From NCBI RefSeq assembly GCF_026000775.1, contig NZ_AP026830.1, positions 1,201,056 through 1,265,055 on the forward strand: DNA of 64,000 nt. The letters run 5' to 3'. Source of the stretch: Vulcanisaeta souniana JCM 11219. Its GTDB lineage: Archaea; Thermoproteota; Thermoprotei; Thermoproteales; Thermocladiaceae. Positions within the stretch are counted from its first letter, which is position 1. Every line of letters starts with the position of its first letter. The notes below the pieces were generated by a model. The model did no database searches. It had not been told where the DNA came from and saw only the letters and a list, made by a program, of their open reading frames with translations. Of this stretch, positions 33,599-42,209 are shown one piece after another. The position numbers and the translations under genes are program-made.

Positions 33599-33778
33599 AT
33601 GGCGTGGGAATTCGGGAAGGACTGGAGGGATATCGTGCTAGAATTACTCCTACTAGCCCCAGTAATCCTAATCCTACTCACCCAACTCCAGCCTGGGCTA
33701 GCCCAATGGCTTAATCAAGCCCTAGCCTCACTGCTAGGGCACTTTCGGGTGGTAATCCTACACGCCCCGCTAGCCTAA
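33599..33778 (+). CDS. Very small single-span membrane protein, 59 aa
   Basis: Begins at ATG 33599, 23 nt from TATA-like TATTAATA at 33568-33575. One hydrophobic helix (about 14-31) followed by an amphipathic tail. Family unknown; size fits a pilin-like or channel accessory peptide. It ends at the promoter of the ring-nuclease gene. Confidence 0.4.
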   Translation: MAWEFGKDWRDIVLELLLLAPVILILLTQLQPGLAQWLNQALASLLGHFRVVILHAPLA

Positions 33779-33812
33779 TTAAGCCCAACCCCTCCAAGGG
33801 GCTTGACCCCAT

Positions 33813-34145
33813 ATGACTGAAATCCTACTCCTCAACGCCCTACCACTTAATGCCATCTCCCAAGGCGAGGTTGTGATTAAAGCCAGGAGAATTAGCCCCG
33901 AGGAGGCTAGAAGGATCATCGAGGGGAAGCAATTAAGGAGTTTTATTGGACACGAGGCAACGGCAAATGCCCTTTCAATACTCCTTGGTGTTAATGTCCC
34001 TACAAACAGGGCGAATGCCACGTTGACAAAAGGAAGCGAGGCATTAATCATCGTTCTAGTTCAGAGGCTACCCGAAGGACAAGTAATTAGGAGCGTTGAA
34101 GAAGTATTGAGGTTCTTCCAATTATGGCATGTAAAGGTTGAGTGA
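33813..34145 (+). CDS. DUF1874 / AcrIII-1-type viral ring nuclease (anti-CRISPR)
   Basis: 110 residues with the family layout: LLNALPLNAI at the start, the block FIGHEATANALSILLG, then VPTNRANATL and QRLPEGQVI. The His in IGHEAT is residue 47, the same number as the catalytic His of the rudivirus SIRV1 gp29 enzyme. Known members rapidly degrade cyclic tetra-adenylate, switching off type III CRISPR defence. This gene should therefore shield the element from a type III CRISPR system of its hosts. Promoter CTAATTAA at 33775-33782; a GC hairpin follows the stop. Confidence 0.88.
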   Translation: MTEILLLNALPLNAISQGEVVIKARRISPEEARRIIEGKQLRSFIGHEATANALSILLGVNVPTNRANATLTKGSEALIIVLVQRLPEGQVIRSVEEVLRFFQLWHVKVE

Positions 34146-34166
34146 ACCCCGCCTAGTGGCGGGGTT
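34145..34166. repeat. GC hairpin after the ring-nuclease gene
   Basis: AACCCCGCC-TAGT-GGCGGGGTT, at the stop codon of 33813-34145 and facing the tail of the convergent MoxR gene. Confidence 0.75.
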
Positions 34167-34175
34167 TGGTGATTA

Positions 34176-35333
34176 TTAACTCCTAGCCCTTGCTAGCCTC
34201 CCGGCATTCTCCTCCGCCCTCTTACTGAGCCACGAGACACGCCACTCTAGAAAGTCCACTAGGAATGAGTACCACCTCTGGTACCTCAAGACATCAGCAA
34301 TATCATTGATAGTATTCTCGTAACCAGCCAAGTCCATTGGCTCCATGGCTAGCACCTTAGCCTCGTACCTCATGAAGACCCTCACGGCACTCACTAGAGC
34401 CATGAAGTCGTTCCTAGCCATCTTGAGGCTCTCCCTTACAGAGTCCTCTGGACTAGCCCTATACTCCTCAGGCAATTGTAGGCTGGAGCCAATGACCCAG
34501 GGCATTACGAGGAATGCCGTGTACGTGGTACAACCCTTCTGCTCCGCTGGGCAGTCAAGCAAAGCCATTAGGCTGGCAATGACCCTGGGTAGCTTTGTGA
34601 ATAGGGTCCTATCGCTAATCTTGACCCCGAACTCCCTAAGCCCAGCAATCCCCTGGGTAATTAACAAGTACTCGTCAGTGAACCCATCACTCCCCAAAAT
34701 CTCCAACGCCCTAGTCCTCAACTCCCCAAGCTCCTGGGGAGTTATAATACCACTGGGTGTCTCCTGAGAGTCATTACTAACCCTAAGTGCCTCACCGTAG
34801 AATTCTGGACTCACGTAATCAACGCTGGCCTTGATTGGGAACCTATCCGCAAAGGCCATTAACTCAGGCGATTGTGGTATATAATTCGAGGCCCCGTAAA
34901 TCGCGAATGCCCTGATCGGCATTACCTCCCCAGTGAATGGGTCGTAGATGAGGCGCTCGTTGAGCATACTGTTGAGGGCATTAAGTAGGAATGACGGTGC
35001 ATTAAAGACCTCATCGAGGTATATGACATCAGCACTAATGATTGGCGACCAATTCCTAACCAAACGCCCATCCTGGAGTGCCCTTACATTATACGGACCA
35101 AAGACCTCCACGTCAGTCATGTACTTGTGGAGCTGTATGATGTACGCCTTGGCATTAACCATCCTCGCGAGGCTCGTTATCAAGAGCGTCTTTCCAGTGC
35201 CTGGTGGCCCCACTAGTAGTACTGGCTCCCCATGTATTAGTCCGCTCAAGCTCGCGAGGCCAGCCTCATGCTGGCCTGGGAGGCGTCTAAAGAGCCATCG
35301 GTATGCGAGTCTAACACCCGGTGCACCGGGCAT
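34176..35333 (-). CDS. MoxR-type AAA+ ATPase
   Basis: 385 residues from ATG 35333, 23 nt from octamer TTAATTAG (35356-35363); the longer frame to 35372 begins beyond the promoter. Walker A VGPPGTGKT at 41-49, Walker B VIYLDEVFNAP near 104, sensor 1 YGASNY, and MoxR-like features (FADRFPIK). MoxR ATPases act as chaperones or activators together with vWA proteins; the likely partner is the vWA protein at 25270-26649, about 7.5 kb away. Such pairs activate metalloenzymes, virus-defence or secretion complexes; the target here is unknown. Confidence 0.85.
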   Translation of the reverse strand: MPGAPGVRLAYRWLFRRLPGQHEAGLASLSGLIHGEPVLLVGPPGTGKTLLITSLARMVNAKAYIIQLHKYMTDVEVFGPYNVRALQDGRLVRNWSPIISADVIYLDEVFNAPSFLLNALNSMLNERLIYDPFTGEVMPIRAFAIYGASNYIPQSPELMAFADRFPIKASVDYVSPEFYGEALRVSNDSQETPSGIITPQELGELRTRALEILGSDGFTDEYLLITQGIAGLREFGVKISDRTLFTKLPRVIASLMALLDCPAEQKGCTTYTAFLVMPWVIGSSLQLPEEYRASPEDSVRESLKMARNDFMALVSAVRVFMRYEAKVLAMEPMDLAGYENTINDIADVLRYQRWYSFLVDFLEWRVSWLSKRAEENAGRLARARS

Positions 35334-35405
35334 GGTGGAGTTGGCATGCCAGGGCTTAATTAGCCCTAGCATACTAATTTAAATACGGGCGTATAATACA
35401 CTCGT

Positions 35406-35798
35406 ATGACTAATCACGCGATTAATAATGCCAGCCCCGGCAATGCCGGGGCTAGGTATGGAATCGTGAGGGTGAAGGCAATAATTGATACTAGCCAGGG
35501 GATTCCAGAGGCTAGGGGCTTCATTTACGATCCAAGAAGGGGTGATTGGGTCGAGATTAGCGAGGATGATGCGGGCTATATTCAGGATAATGGCGTGTTG
35601 ATTGGCGGTGGATTCACGTGGCACGGCGTGATTGGATTGTACGCAGTGCCCAGGGAGAGGCTGGGCAGGTTCAGGAGGTACGTTGTCGAGTGGATTAGTG
35701 AATTACCGAAGAGGCCACTCATTGTTGATGAGGGTGTTAGGGTTAGGGTCTCGAGGGATGAGTTTGGGAATACTCATGCTTTTATTGAGAAGTTGTAG
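35406..35798 (+). CDS. Hypothetical protein with a hairpin-encoded N-terminus
   Basis: 130 residues, family unknown. Start ATG 35406 fits TATA-like TTAAATA at 35379-35385 (21 nt). Residues 10-16 (SPGNAGA) come from the GC hairpin at 35433-35453, normally found at gene ends, so either the hairpin moved into the 5' end or the true start lies after it. The rest is alpha/beta with an RGFIYDPRRGDWVEI block. Confidence 0.5.
   Translation: MTNHAINNASPGNAGARYGIVRVKAIIDTSQGIPEARGFIYDPRRGDWVEISEDDAGYIQDNGVLIGGGFTWHGVIGLYAVPRERLGRFRRYVVEWISELPKRPLIVDEGVRVRVSRDEFGNTHAFIEKL
35433..35453. repeat. GC hairpin in the 5' end of a gene
   Basis: AGCCCCGGC-AAT-GCCGGGGCT, 27 nt after the presumed start codon of 35406-35798; the only family member found near a 5' end. 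Confidence 0.8.
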
Positions 35799-35846
35799 GA
35801 ATTTTAAGGACCCCTGTGGGGTCCTCCCCTGCCCTCCCGGGGTGGG

Positions 35847-36242
35847 TCACTGGGCAGGGATTGCGGTCAGCGTAGACAGTACGTAGTCGTGAAGGTACTG
35901 AAGCATTGGGTCATTTGTCTCTATGATGTCCCCTGGCGTTGGCTCAAACCTCACTTCAATAACCGATCGGATTGTCTGTGCTATCTTTCCATCAACGAGC
36001 ATTTCAATACTCTTACCCGGCATTCTCACGAGCAATTGGGCCTCCCTATAGAGTCTTCCTACCATAACGCCATTTTTGAAGACTGGTACTGATTGCGCGT
36101 ACTTCCTTCCCTTGAAGACTTTTATTACTAACCCATCATTATAGAGGACCTCAACGTAACTCACGTGCACACCCTCATCAGTGACACCATAACCCTTGAT
36201 TATTTTGACACCCCCTATCCTATTCAAAGTAGGACCCACCAT
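35847..36242 (-). CDS. Hypothetical beta-rich protein, 131 aa
   Basis: Family unknown; repeating strands (VSYVEVLYNDGLVIKVF, QLLVRMPGKSIEMLVDG) suggest a barrel or sandwich. Octamer at 36273-36280, 31 nt from the ATG. No membrane segment. Confidence 0.5.
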   Translation of the reverse strand: MVGPTLNRIGGVKIIKGYGVTDEGVHVSYVEVLYNDGLVIKVFKGRKYAQSVPVFKNGVMVGRLYREAQLLVRMPGKSIEMLVDGKIAQTIRSVIEVRFEPTPGDIIETNDPMLQYLHDYVLSTLTAIPAQ

Positions 36243-36317
36243 GTGGGTCTAAGGTAACGAGGTAGAAACCCCCTAATTAGCTCTAGAGGGCGAGGCATAA
36301 GTCTAATTAAGGGGGCT

Positions 36318-37001
36318 TCATGATTTCGACTCGAGGTAGCCAGCCCCAGCCTGACCAGTGAGGGCGGGGCTGGCGAAAACATCACTAACGAGGCTAGAGG
36401 CATTCTCAAGAATCATCCAAACAGTAGCGAGGATCACCCTAGCCCGACCCAAGTCAAGCCCACTCGAGAGTACACCATCCAGTGAAGCACTAATCACCCC
36501 AAGCCCATCCCCCAGCCCCTTGATACGGCTGGTCATGAACCTAGCGAACTCGGGGCTCGAGAGGAGCCCGCGAATTACATTGAGGACGGACTTCACAATG
36601 TCAATGTCGAATTTGAAAGCCCTGGCGAGGGAGAGGATGCTCGCCAGATCGTAGGCTTCCCTTCTCCTCCCATTCCTCATGAGCTCTATAGCCAGGCCCC
36701 AAAGCCTCTTCCAGTACTCCCCCTCCCTAGCGAGTGCCAGTAGTCCCGCGAGGGTTGGCTCGCACCACACTCTATTCCTACCCTGCGAGCCCCTACGGCA
36801 CCTAATCCACCCCAAGCCCTGGCAGAACTCCATCCTATCGAGAACCTTATCAAACCTCGAGGTACCCACACCGAGCTCCCTCCTAACATCATCAAAACTA
36901 ACCCTAACACCAAGGAGCCAAGCCCTGAATAGCCTATAAAGGACCTCGTAATGAAGCCTCTTGGTCTCCGCATCCAACTCTTCAATATTACAATAGACCA
37001 T
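36318..37001 (-). CDS. Hypothetical helical protein with winged-helix-like N-terminus, 227 aa
   Basis: Residues about 15-90 read as helices and a basic wing (FDDVRRELGVGTSRFDKVLDR, then RCRRGSQGRNRVW), suggesting DNA binding. The C-terminal part is a long helical domain. It follows the membrane gene at 37012 by 10 bp, so the two are probably one transcript, and may regulate or assist it. Family unknown. Confidence 0.5.
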   Translation of the reverse strand: MVYCNIEELDAETKRLHYEVLYRLFRAWLLGVRVSFDDVRRELGVGTSRFDKVLDRMEFCQGLGWIRCRRGSQGRNRVWCEPTLAGLLALAREGEYWKRLWGLAIELMRNGRRREAYDLASILSLARAFKFDIDIVKSVLNVIRGLLSSPEFARFMTSRIKGLGDGLGVISASLDGVLSSGLDLGRARVILATVWMILENASSLVSDVFASPALTGQAGAGYLESKS

Positions 37002-37011
37002 ATGGTATCAC

Positions 37012-37398
37012 CTAGCCAGTGAAGACGTAGTGGAACATTGTTATGATGGGCTGTATGAACAAGTCCCTGAACAAGTCCCAGGCAGTAAAGCCCAGGCTAG
37101 CCCCAGCCTGGGTGGCTAGGTAGAGTAGTATGAAGTAGATGATCCAGACCACAGCGAATACCGCGAGGATCACCTTCGCGTTCCCCTCCACCCAGTCGAC
37201 AATAGCCTCCAGCGCCCTACCCCTCATGCCTGGGGTTGCGCCTAGGAAGTACCTCATGGCGTAGAGGAGTAGGCCAATGAAGGATAGCCAGAAGGCTAGG
37301 GCGAAGAGGAAGAGGAGTGCATTCACTACGGGATTGATCATGCTTAGTAACTGGCTGATCACTGGTGGTAATCCAGCCTGTAGTACCACACTGGTCAT
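37012..37398 (-). CDS. Small membrane protein, two to three spans
   Basis: About 128 residues from ATG 37398 (26 nt from octamer 37424-37431; ATG 37413 is too close). Hydrophobic helices at about 18-47 and 72-97 and a final amphipathic segment. Family unknown. Position among VirB4-like and channel-like genes suggests a component of the same membrane apparatus. Confidence 0.5.
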   Translation of the reverse strand: MTSVVLQAGLPPVISQLLSMINPVVNALLFLFALAFWLSFIGLLLYAMRYFLGATPGMRGRALEAIVDWVEGNAKVILAVFAVVWIIYFILLYLATQAGASLGFTAWDLFRDLFIQPIITMFHYVFTG

Positions 37399-37423
37399 AC
37401 TAGCCAATTCCATGGCTAGACAC

Positions 37424-37798
37424 TTAATTAGTAATCCTAACCCTCAAGCCAAGCCTCCCAGCCAAATCCACAATCCTCAAGCCAGTACTAGCCTCGAAGA
37501 GCCTCGCATCATCGAGGCTAATACAATACTCGCCATCACCACCGGGAGCGAGTAACTGCCTAAAGGCCTCTATGGGGTCCCTCCTTATGAGGACTGACTT
37601 CTTACTAACCCAGTGGACAGCGAGCCCCATTAATTGGCATGCCCTAATGAAGCACTGCATGGTGGCCTTCTCCCCAAGGAACATCCTCAACTCACTCCTC
37701 GAGACCTTCCACCCAGCCTCCGGGTGCCTAATGTTAGCGAGGAATCTAGGCTCGCTAGTAACACGCCTCACGAAGTCGAGGTACACCCCACAAACCAC
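37424..37798 (-). CDS. Hypothetical DNA-binding-like protein, 124 aa
   Basis: The start is placed at GTG 37798, 23 nt from octamer TTAATTAG at 37821-37828; the longer frame to 37942 runs into the VirB4-like gene. The pattern FVRRVTSEPRFLANIR...VSRSELRMFLGEKATM resembles the helix-turn-helix part of the 29181 and 43473 proteins. Function not known. Confidence 0.5.
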   Translation of the reverse strand: MVCGVYLDFVRRVTSEPRFLANIRHPEAGWKVSRSELRMFLGEKATMQCFIRACQLMGLAVHWVSKKSVLIRRDPIEAFRQLLAPGGDGEYCISLDDARLFEASTGLRIVDLAGRLGLRVRITN

Positions 37799-37824
37799 GC
37801 TCTCAAGTGGGAGCACGGTATTAA

Positions 37825-39885
37825 TTAGGCTAGGACCAAATCCTCGAGCCTCACGTAAACGTGCCTTGGGGTTGGAGGCACGTAGAGCACACCCATGGAG
37901 TAACCACCAAGCACCCTGGGCGTTAATGACTTCCTCAACCACTCGTAATCACTAGCCGATAAGCCGAAGTACGGCTTGACCTCCTCAACATACGCATCGG
38001 GGCCAGCCAGGACTAGGCCCCAGCCAATATTCTGGATCATGCTGGGTGGGGCATCACGCACCGACTGCGTGGCGAACCAGAGTGCCAGGCCCCTTTTCCT
38101 CCCAGCCCTGATTAATTGCCAAATAGCCCTGGAGCCCAGGACTAGGTAGGCCTCATCGGCAATGAGGACATTAGTCACCAACTCGCTGGGTGACTTCCTG
38201 GCTAGGAATGCCCTGAATGCCTCTGTAATGAGTAACTCCATTACTAGGGCCACGTACCTATCATCCTGCCTGAGGGTACGCCCGCTATCCCTATCAGTGA
38301 ATTTAATGACGACATTATACTCAAGCAGTTCATCGAGGCTCACCAGTTGACTCGGTAGTAAGCCCCTTACAATGCGCCAGTACCTCGCGTACTGGCTATT
38401 ATTGACTAGCCACTCTAGCGCCCACGCCAAGCCCTGGTATGGCATGCTGTAGAGCCTGTAGATAGCCTCATCCTCAACACCAAACGCGTGCCTGAATGCC
38501 TCCGCAACATCACTAGCCTTGACCACTGGCTCCTCGTGATTGGGGGCTAGAAAGTCAATGTAGGCATCACCAGCGTAGAGGCAGTGGAAGCCGAGTTTGG
38601 CTAGGACTTGGCAGTACTCGTCCTCGGGGTCCAGGATTAGGAACCTAATGCCCGAGTTATTACTAACGAGCCTGTGAATGAGGCTCATTGTAGTCTTAGT
38701 CTTACCCATCCCAGTGGGGCCAACAATTAGGCCGTGACTCGAGGGTAGGGCATCGAAGTCCAGGTGGACTGGATTATTATACCTATCAATCCCAACCTCG
38801 ATGACTGCACGCCCAAGCCCACTGGTGACCTGGGCACCATGCAAAATGGGCATGACTGTGATGTCCCTGGTGAGGGCTGGGAGTCTCGGTGGCCAGAGCC
38901 AGTTAATGGGCCTCCCAATCCTCGTGTTCGGGATTGGGTTATAATCCGCATCAAGCCAGATGCTGATCCTATACGTACGCTCGCCATTATTTAGCCTTTG
39001 GATTGTATTCCAAAGCCTCTCACTCCTGACCTCGTACCTACCCCTCACTCGCGTCACAGCCTTTTCACGAAATGATGCGTAAGCCCTCTCCAGGGCACCC
39101 CTAAGCACTGGGTCCTCCCTAACCACAATACCCCAAGCCGGGAGCTGGGCAATACTCATCGCGTAAGTATAGGCATCATTATTAGTATACATTGAATAGA
39201 GTAAGTCCGTACCCGCGAGGCTAGCCCTGAACCTAATGGGGCTCCTAACAATCGAGAGCCCCTTAACACCCCTCACGAAGCCGATTGCGAAGCCCGCTAG
39301 GGCTACTACACCATAGTACCAATTGTGGGCTAGTGGCGCCCCGGTGAGTAGGAGTAGTGGAATGCCGAGGAATAGCCAGTACATGGGCACTGGCTCTATC
39401 ACGCCGATTAACTGCTCCATAACATTCTGGGGTAGCTCCTCAAGCCTGAAGTACTGCATTAGTAGGGGCTTGACCCCCTCGAACTCGCCCCTATCCATGT
39501 ACCCAACCCTCAATACCTTGAGGGTTTGACCACCAAGCCTAAGCTTGAAGAAGCCCAGCTCGAGGCTAGCCAGGCTAAGCCTATTGAGGAGCTCGGCGAG
39601 TACGTCAATGACCCTAACCCCACTCGTGGAAATATCCTCAAGAGGCTCGAATTTATAGAACTCGAGCCACACTCCATCAGCCCTCTTTATAGCCCTCCTA
39701 AAGGCGCCGGCAACCTCGATTTTGGGGGCCAGGGAGTCCCCGTAGACGAGGCTCAGTAGCCACTGGGCCCAGTCTGGGATTAGGGCTAGGCTAATGCCCA
39801 GTAGTGGGGCTAGGGGCTTGTAGGCAATCGCCGAGACTAGTAGGGTAATTACTAGTACCCTCCTCGCTAGTCCAACGTCAACCAT
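37825..39885 (-). CDS. VirB4/TraE-like membrane-associated ATPase
   Basis: 686 residues. Three to four N-terminal hydrophobic helices (about 8-45 and 165-205) precede a VirB4-type body. Walker A GPTGMGKTKTT is near residue 392 and Walker B NVLIADEAYLVLG near 573, followed by RKRGLALWFATQSV, typical of VirB4/HerA ATPases. VirB4 proteins energise pilus assembly and DNA transport in conjugation, and archaeal relatives include CedB. Promoter TCTAATTACC at about 39906-39915. It overlaps the upstream HerA-like gene by 8 bp. Confidence 0.82.
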   Translation of the reverse strand: MVDVGLARRVLVITLLVSAIAYKPLAPLLGISLALIPDWAQWLLSLVYGDSLAPKIEVAGAFRRAIKRADGVWLEFYKFEPLEDISTSGVRVIDVLAELLNRLSLASLELGFFKLRLGGQTLKVLRVGYMDRGEFEGVKPLLMQYFRLEELPQNVMEQLIGVIEPVPMYWLFLGIPLLLLTGAPLAHNWYYGVVALAGFAIGFVRGVKGLSIVRSPIRFRASLAGTDLLYSMYTNNDAYTYAMSIAQLPAWGIVVREDPVLRGALERAYASFREKAVTRVRGRYEVRSERLWNTIQRLNNGERTYRISIWLDADYNPIPNTRIGRPINWLWPPRLPALTRDITVMPILHGAQVTSGLGRAVIEVGIDRYNNPVHLDFDALPSSHGLIVGPTGMGKTKTTMSLIHRLVSNNSGIRFLILDPEDEYCQVLAKLGFHCLYAGDAYIDFLAPNHEEPVVKASDVAEAFRHAFGVEDEAIYRLYSMPYQGLAWALEWLVNNSQYARYWRIVRGLLPSQLVSLDELLEYNVVIKFTDRDSGRTLRQDDRYVALVMELLITEAFRAFLARKSPSELVTNVLIADEAYLVLGSRAIWQLIRAGRKRGLALWFATQSVRDAPPSMIQNIGWGLVLAGPDAYVEEVKPYFGLSASDYEWLRKSLTPRVLGGYSMGVLYVPPTPRHVYVRLEDLVLA

Positions 39886-41038
39886 TACCCGCCATTACCT
39901 GCCTCTGGTAATTAGACATGCAGTCCCAGAGCTCTGGGTAGTCACTCAAGTCCCTAATCCTATCAACCCACTTACCAGCAACCCTCGCCTTGTAGTAAAT
40001 ATAACGCCTCTTAATGGAATCCTCGAGGTTAGCCCTCGAGAGGCACTCGAACCAGTCGACACCACGCCTTTTCAAGGCGTTAAGACTCCTCACGTCAACG
40101 TCCACGAAGTCCCTGAGTACAGGCTCCTCATCAGCCCTCGAGACCCTAGCCAGCCTAGCCAACTCGGGGTCAGTGACGTAGACCTCAACCAACGCCTTCC
40201 TCGGGGTTGAGGACCTCCTAAAGTCGACAATCACCTTGAACACATCCATCATCCTCTCTGGGATAGCCCTGGCATTCTGGGTGATGGCAATAAAGAGAAA
40301 ACCATAATTACGGGCAATACGAACAGCCTCCTCCAGTGGGCTAATACCCTCTACACCAGCGAAGTACTGCGCCTCGTCGACAACCACGAAACGCCAGTCG
40401 CCAGCCTCAACCTCGCGCCTGGCCATTATGGTCAAGAGTGTAGTCACGTAGAGGAGCACCTGCTTCAGACTAAAGCCCCTGAGTCTAATGCCCAATTGGG
40501 CATTCAGTTTGCCATCGAGCCAATCCCCTAGTACTGGGTGGGTCCTCCTCGCGAAGAGTATATTATTCGCGAGCTCATTAAGCCTACGCCTCGCGCCCCT
40601 GAGCGCCGCCAGCTCGTCAGCATTCCTGAAGTAGCCAGGTCCCTCTGTAAAGAGCCACTGGAGGGCGTGGGGTATACTATACTCGGGCCCCTCCTCACCC
40701 TCCCCACTGGAGATTGCGGACTCCTCGAATGCCGTGAGGAGGACCTCCTCCATTGCCGGGCTCATGGCGTTAGCATAACCGTAGGCGACTAGAATCACCT
40801 TAGCCAGTGCGTCAATGAAGTCCTGGGGCTTCACGAACTCGAGTGGGTTTACTGGGTAAACCCCGTAGTAATCCACGAAGCCCCTGTAATTACCCACGTA
40901 ATCAAAGACTAGGGCTGGCTTCCTATTCTGGGCTAGGGCTATTCTGACTAGGCTCGTCTTCCCAGCCCCTGGACGCCCGATAACGAGCGTGTGAGCCTCA
41001 TTCCTAACCGCAATGTCCAATAAATCCCCAGGCTTCAT
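39878..41038 (-). CDS. HerA/VirD4-like P-loop ATPase
   Basis: 386 residues. Walker A IGRPGAGKTSL at about 21-31, Walker B FVVVDEAQYF near residue 218, then FLFIAITQNARAIPE, the order seen in HerA/FtsK and VirD4 coupling proteins. There is no membrane helix. With the VirB4-like gene just downstream (8-bp overlap) it probably delivers DNA to the transfer channel or resolves DNA ends. The start overlaps the stop of the upstream gene by one base. Confidence 0.78.
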   Translation of the reverse strand: MKPGDLLDIAVRNEAHTLVIGRPGAGKTSLVRIALAQNRKPALVFDYVGNYRGFVDYYGVYPVNPLEFVKPQDFIDALAKVILVAYGYANAMSPAMEEVLLTAFEESAISSGEGEEGPEYSIPHALQWLFTEGPGYFRNADELAALRGARRRLNELANNILFARRTHPVLGDWLDGKLNAQLGIRLRGFSLKQVLLYVTTLLTIMARREVEAGDWRFVVVDEAQYFAGVEGISPLEEAVRIARNYGFLFIAITQNARAIPERMMDVFKVIVDFRRSSTPRKALVEVYVTDPELARLARVSRADEEPVLRDFVDVDVRSLNALKRRGVDWFECLSRANLEDSIKRRYIYYKARVAGKWVDRIRDLSDYPELWDCMSNYQRQVMAGNG

Positions 41039-41484
41039 TACCTCACCATTATATTGGACAGTCCCAGTTTATTCAGGACTGAGTTTATGACCAGCGCCGA
41101 TGCCTGGCACGCCCTGCACTTGAAGCCTCCAATCCAGCAGGGCTTGAGGAGTCTAGCCAGTCTTATTGTCTTCCCATCCTCGTGGGCGAGCCACACGAGG
41201 ACTGGCCTCGAGTAATGAGCCTCGTAGTCCATGTGGCTCAAGCCAAGCTTGATTGGGTCCGTAATGGGCTTCCTGAGCCTGTAGGCAATGAGCATGTACC
41301 CGGCTTGGACTGCATCGACTAGTTCACTAATCACGGTCTCCGAGTCACTGAGGAGCCCATAGGGGCAGTTTAGGGCTTGGATTGTGGCGTTTACTACAGT
41401 ATCACTATCGTGAACATCCGCACTCCCGCGCATTATGACTAGGAATCCCCCATCGGTTGGGAGGTACTTTACCCCAATGCCCAT
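41038..41484 (-). CDS. Hypothetical protein, 148 aa
   Basis: Family unknown. Starts at ATG 41484, exactly 23 nt from the octamer at 41507-41514. Three Cys in CWIGGFKCRACQ could bind a metal. First gene of the operon that continues with the HerA-like and VirB4-like ATPases, so probably a cytosolic transfer accessory. Confidence 0.55.
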   Translation of the reverse strand: MGIGVKYLPTDGGFLVIMRGSADVHDSDTVVNATIQALNCPYGLLSDSETVISELVDAVQAGYMLIAYRLRKPITDPIKLGLSHMDYEAHYSRPVLVWLAHEDGKTIRLARLLKPCWIGGFKCRACQASALVINSVLNKLGLSNIMVR

Positions 41485-41506
41485 TATCGCGGACCCGCTA
41501 ATTGGG

Positions 41507-41514
41507 CTAATTAG
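41507..41514. promoter_or_regulatory. Symmetric bidirectional promoter octamer CTAATTAG
   Basis: Start codons at 41484 (minus) and 41537 (plus) are each 23 nt from the octamer edge. It drives the conjugation-type ATPase operon on one side and an AbrB-like regulator on the other. Confidence 0.75.
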
Positions 41515-41536
41515 GATTGGCCGTAACCCGGAATTA

Positions 41537-41854
41537 ATGGTCAGGAGGGGTGCAAGGGGCTTTAACGTGACGAGCATGCCCTACGAGGCTAGGGTCTACA
41601 TTAATAATCAAGTCCTAGTACCAGCCAGCTTGAGTAGGGCACTGGGCATTAATCATTATAGGAATGCCATCATCACGATAGAGTACAATGGCTTTAGGAC
41701 TCAATTTAGGGTGAAGCTCCTTAGGACTAGGAATACTGACTCGAGGCAGTTCACGATTCCGAGGAGTGTTAGGGAGGCTTATGGGATTAAGCCCCTCGAT
41801 ACCGTGAGGGTGGTTAGTATTGAGCCAGGCAATGGCGAGAAGGCTACTGGGTAG
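41537..41854 (+). CDS. AbrB/SpoVT-like DNA-binding protein, tandem domains
   Basis: 105 residues with two beta-alpha-beta units: ARVYINNQVLVPASLSRALG and later SRQFTIPRSVREAYGIKPLD followed by TVRVVSIEP. The second is a clear AbrB swapped-hairpin signature. It is expressed from the promoter shared with the transfer-ATPase operon, so it is a good candidate for that operon's regulator. Confidence 0.7.
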   Translation: MVRRGARGFNVTSMPYEARVYINNQVLVPASLSRALGINHYRNAIITIEYNGFRTQFRVKLLRTRNTDSRQFTIPRSVREAYGIKPLDTVRVVSIEPGNGEKATG

Positions 41855-42003
41855 CCTCCTCATCAGCCTAGCCATCATCCACAATGGCAGGGTCATTGAG
41901 CGTTATGGTAGCGAGTACGCTGGGTACATCGACCTCCTGAACATTGCCGATGACTATAATGCCGACGTGGTCTTGATAATGAGGGATAGGGCTGTCATTC
42001 TGA
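41832..42003 (+). pseudogene. Small gene interrupted by the TnpB insertion
   Basis: The frame from ATG 41832 encodes about 57 residues (MARRLLGSLLISL..., ending VVLIMRDRAVILT) before the insertion. Joining the bases left of the insertion (ending CTGAC) to those right of it (TTTTTTGTGA) would give ...AVILTFL-stop, and a GC hairpin (43477-43493) follows, just like other gene ends here. The original protein was therefore about 59 residues. As it stands, the frame reads on into the insertion end. Family unknown. Confidence 0.55.
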
Positions 42004-42170
42004 CGGCTCCCCGCCCTTCAGGGCGGGGGTTCTTCCCCTGGGGCTTCCCTCACACTTCAGGCGCCCCTCACCGGGGAGGCATCAGTGCTCAGTCCCCGCC
42101 GTCAGCTGCGGGCGGTAGGTAGCTCATCGTCTGTTAGACTCGCTACCTACCAACTCTAAGAATAATAAGA

Positions 42171-42196
42171 ACCACAAAGTTTTTAAATTTTGTGGT
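42171..42196. promoter_or_regulatory. Inverted repeat around the promoter of the AbrB-tnpB pair (copy 1)
   Basis: ACCACAAA (42171-42178) and TTTGTGGT (42189-42196) bracket the TATA-like TTTTTAAAT; the mini-gene starts at 42210. The position fits an autoregulatory operator. Confidence 0.5.
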
Positions 42197-42209
42197 CTTC
42201 ATTTAACAT

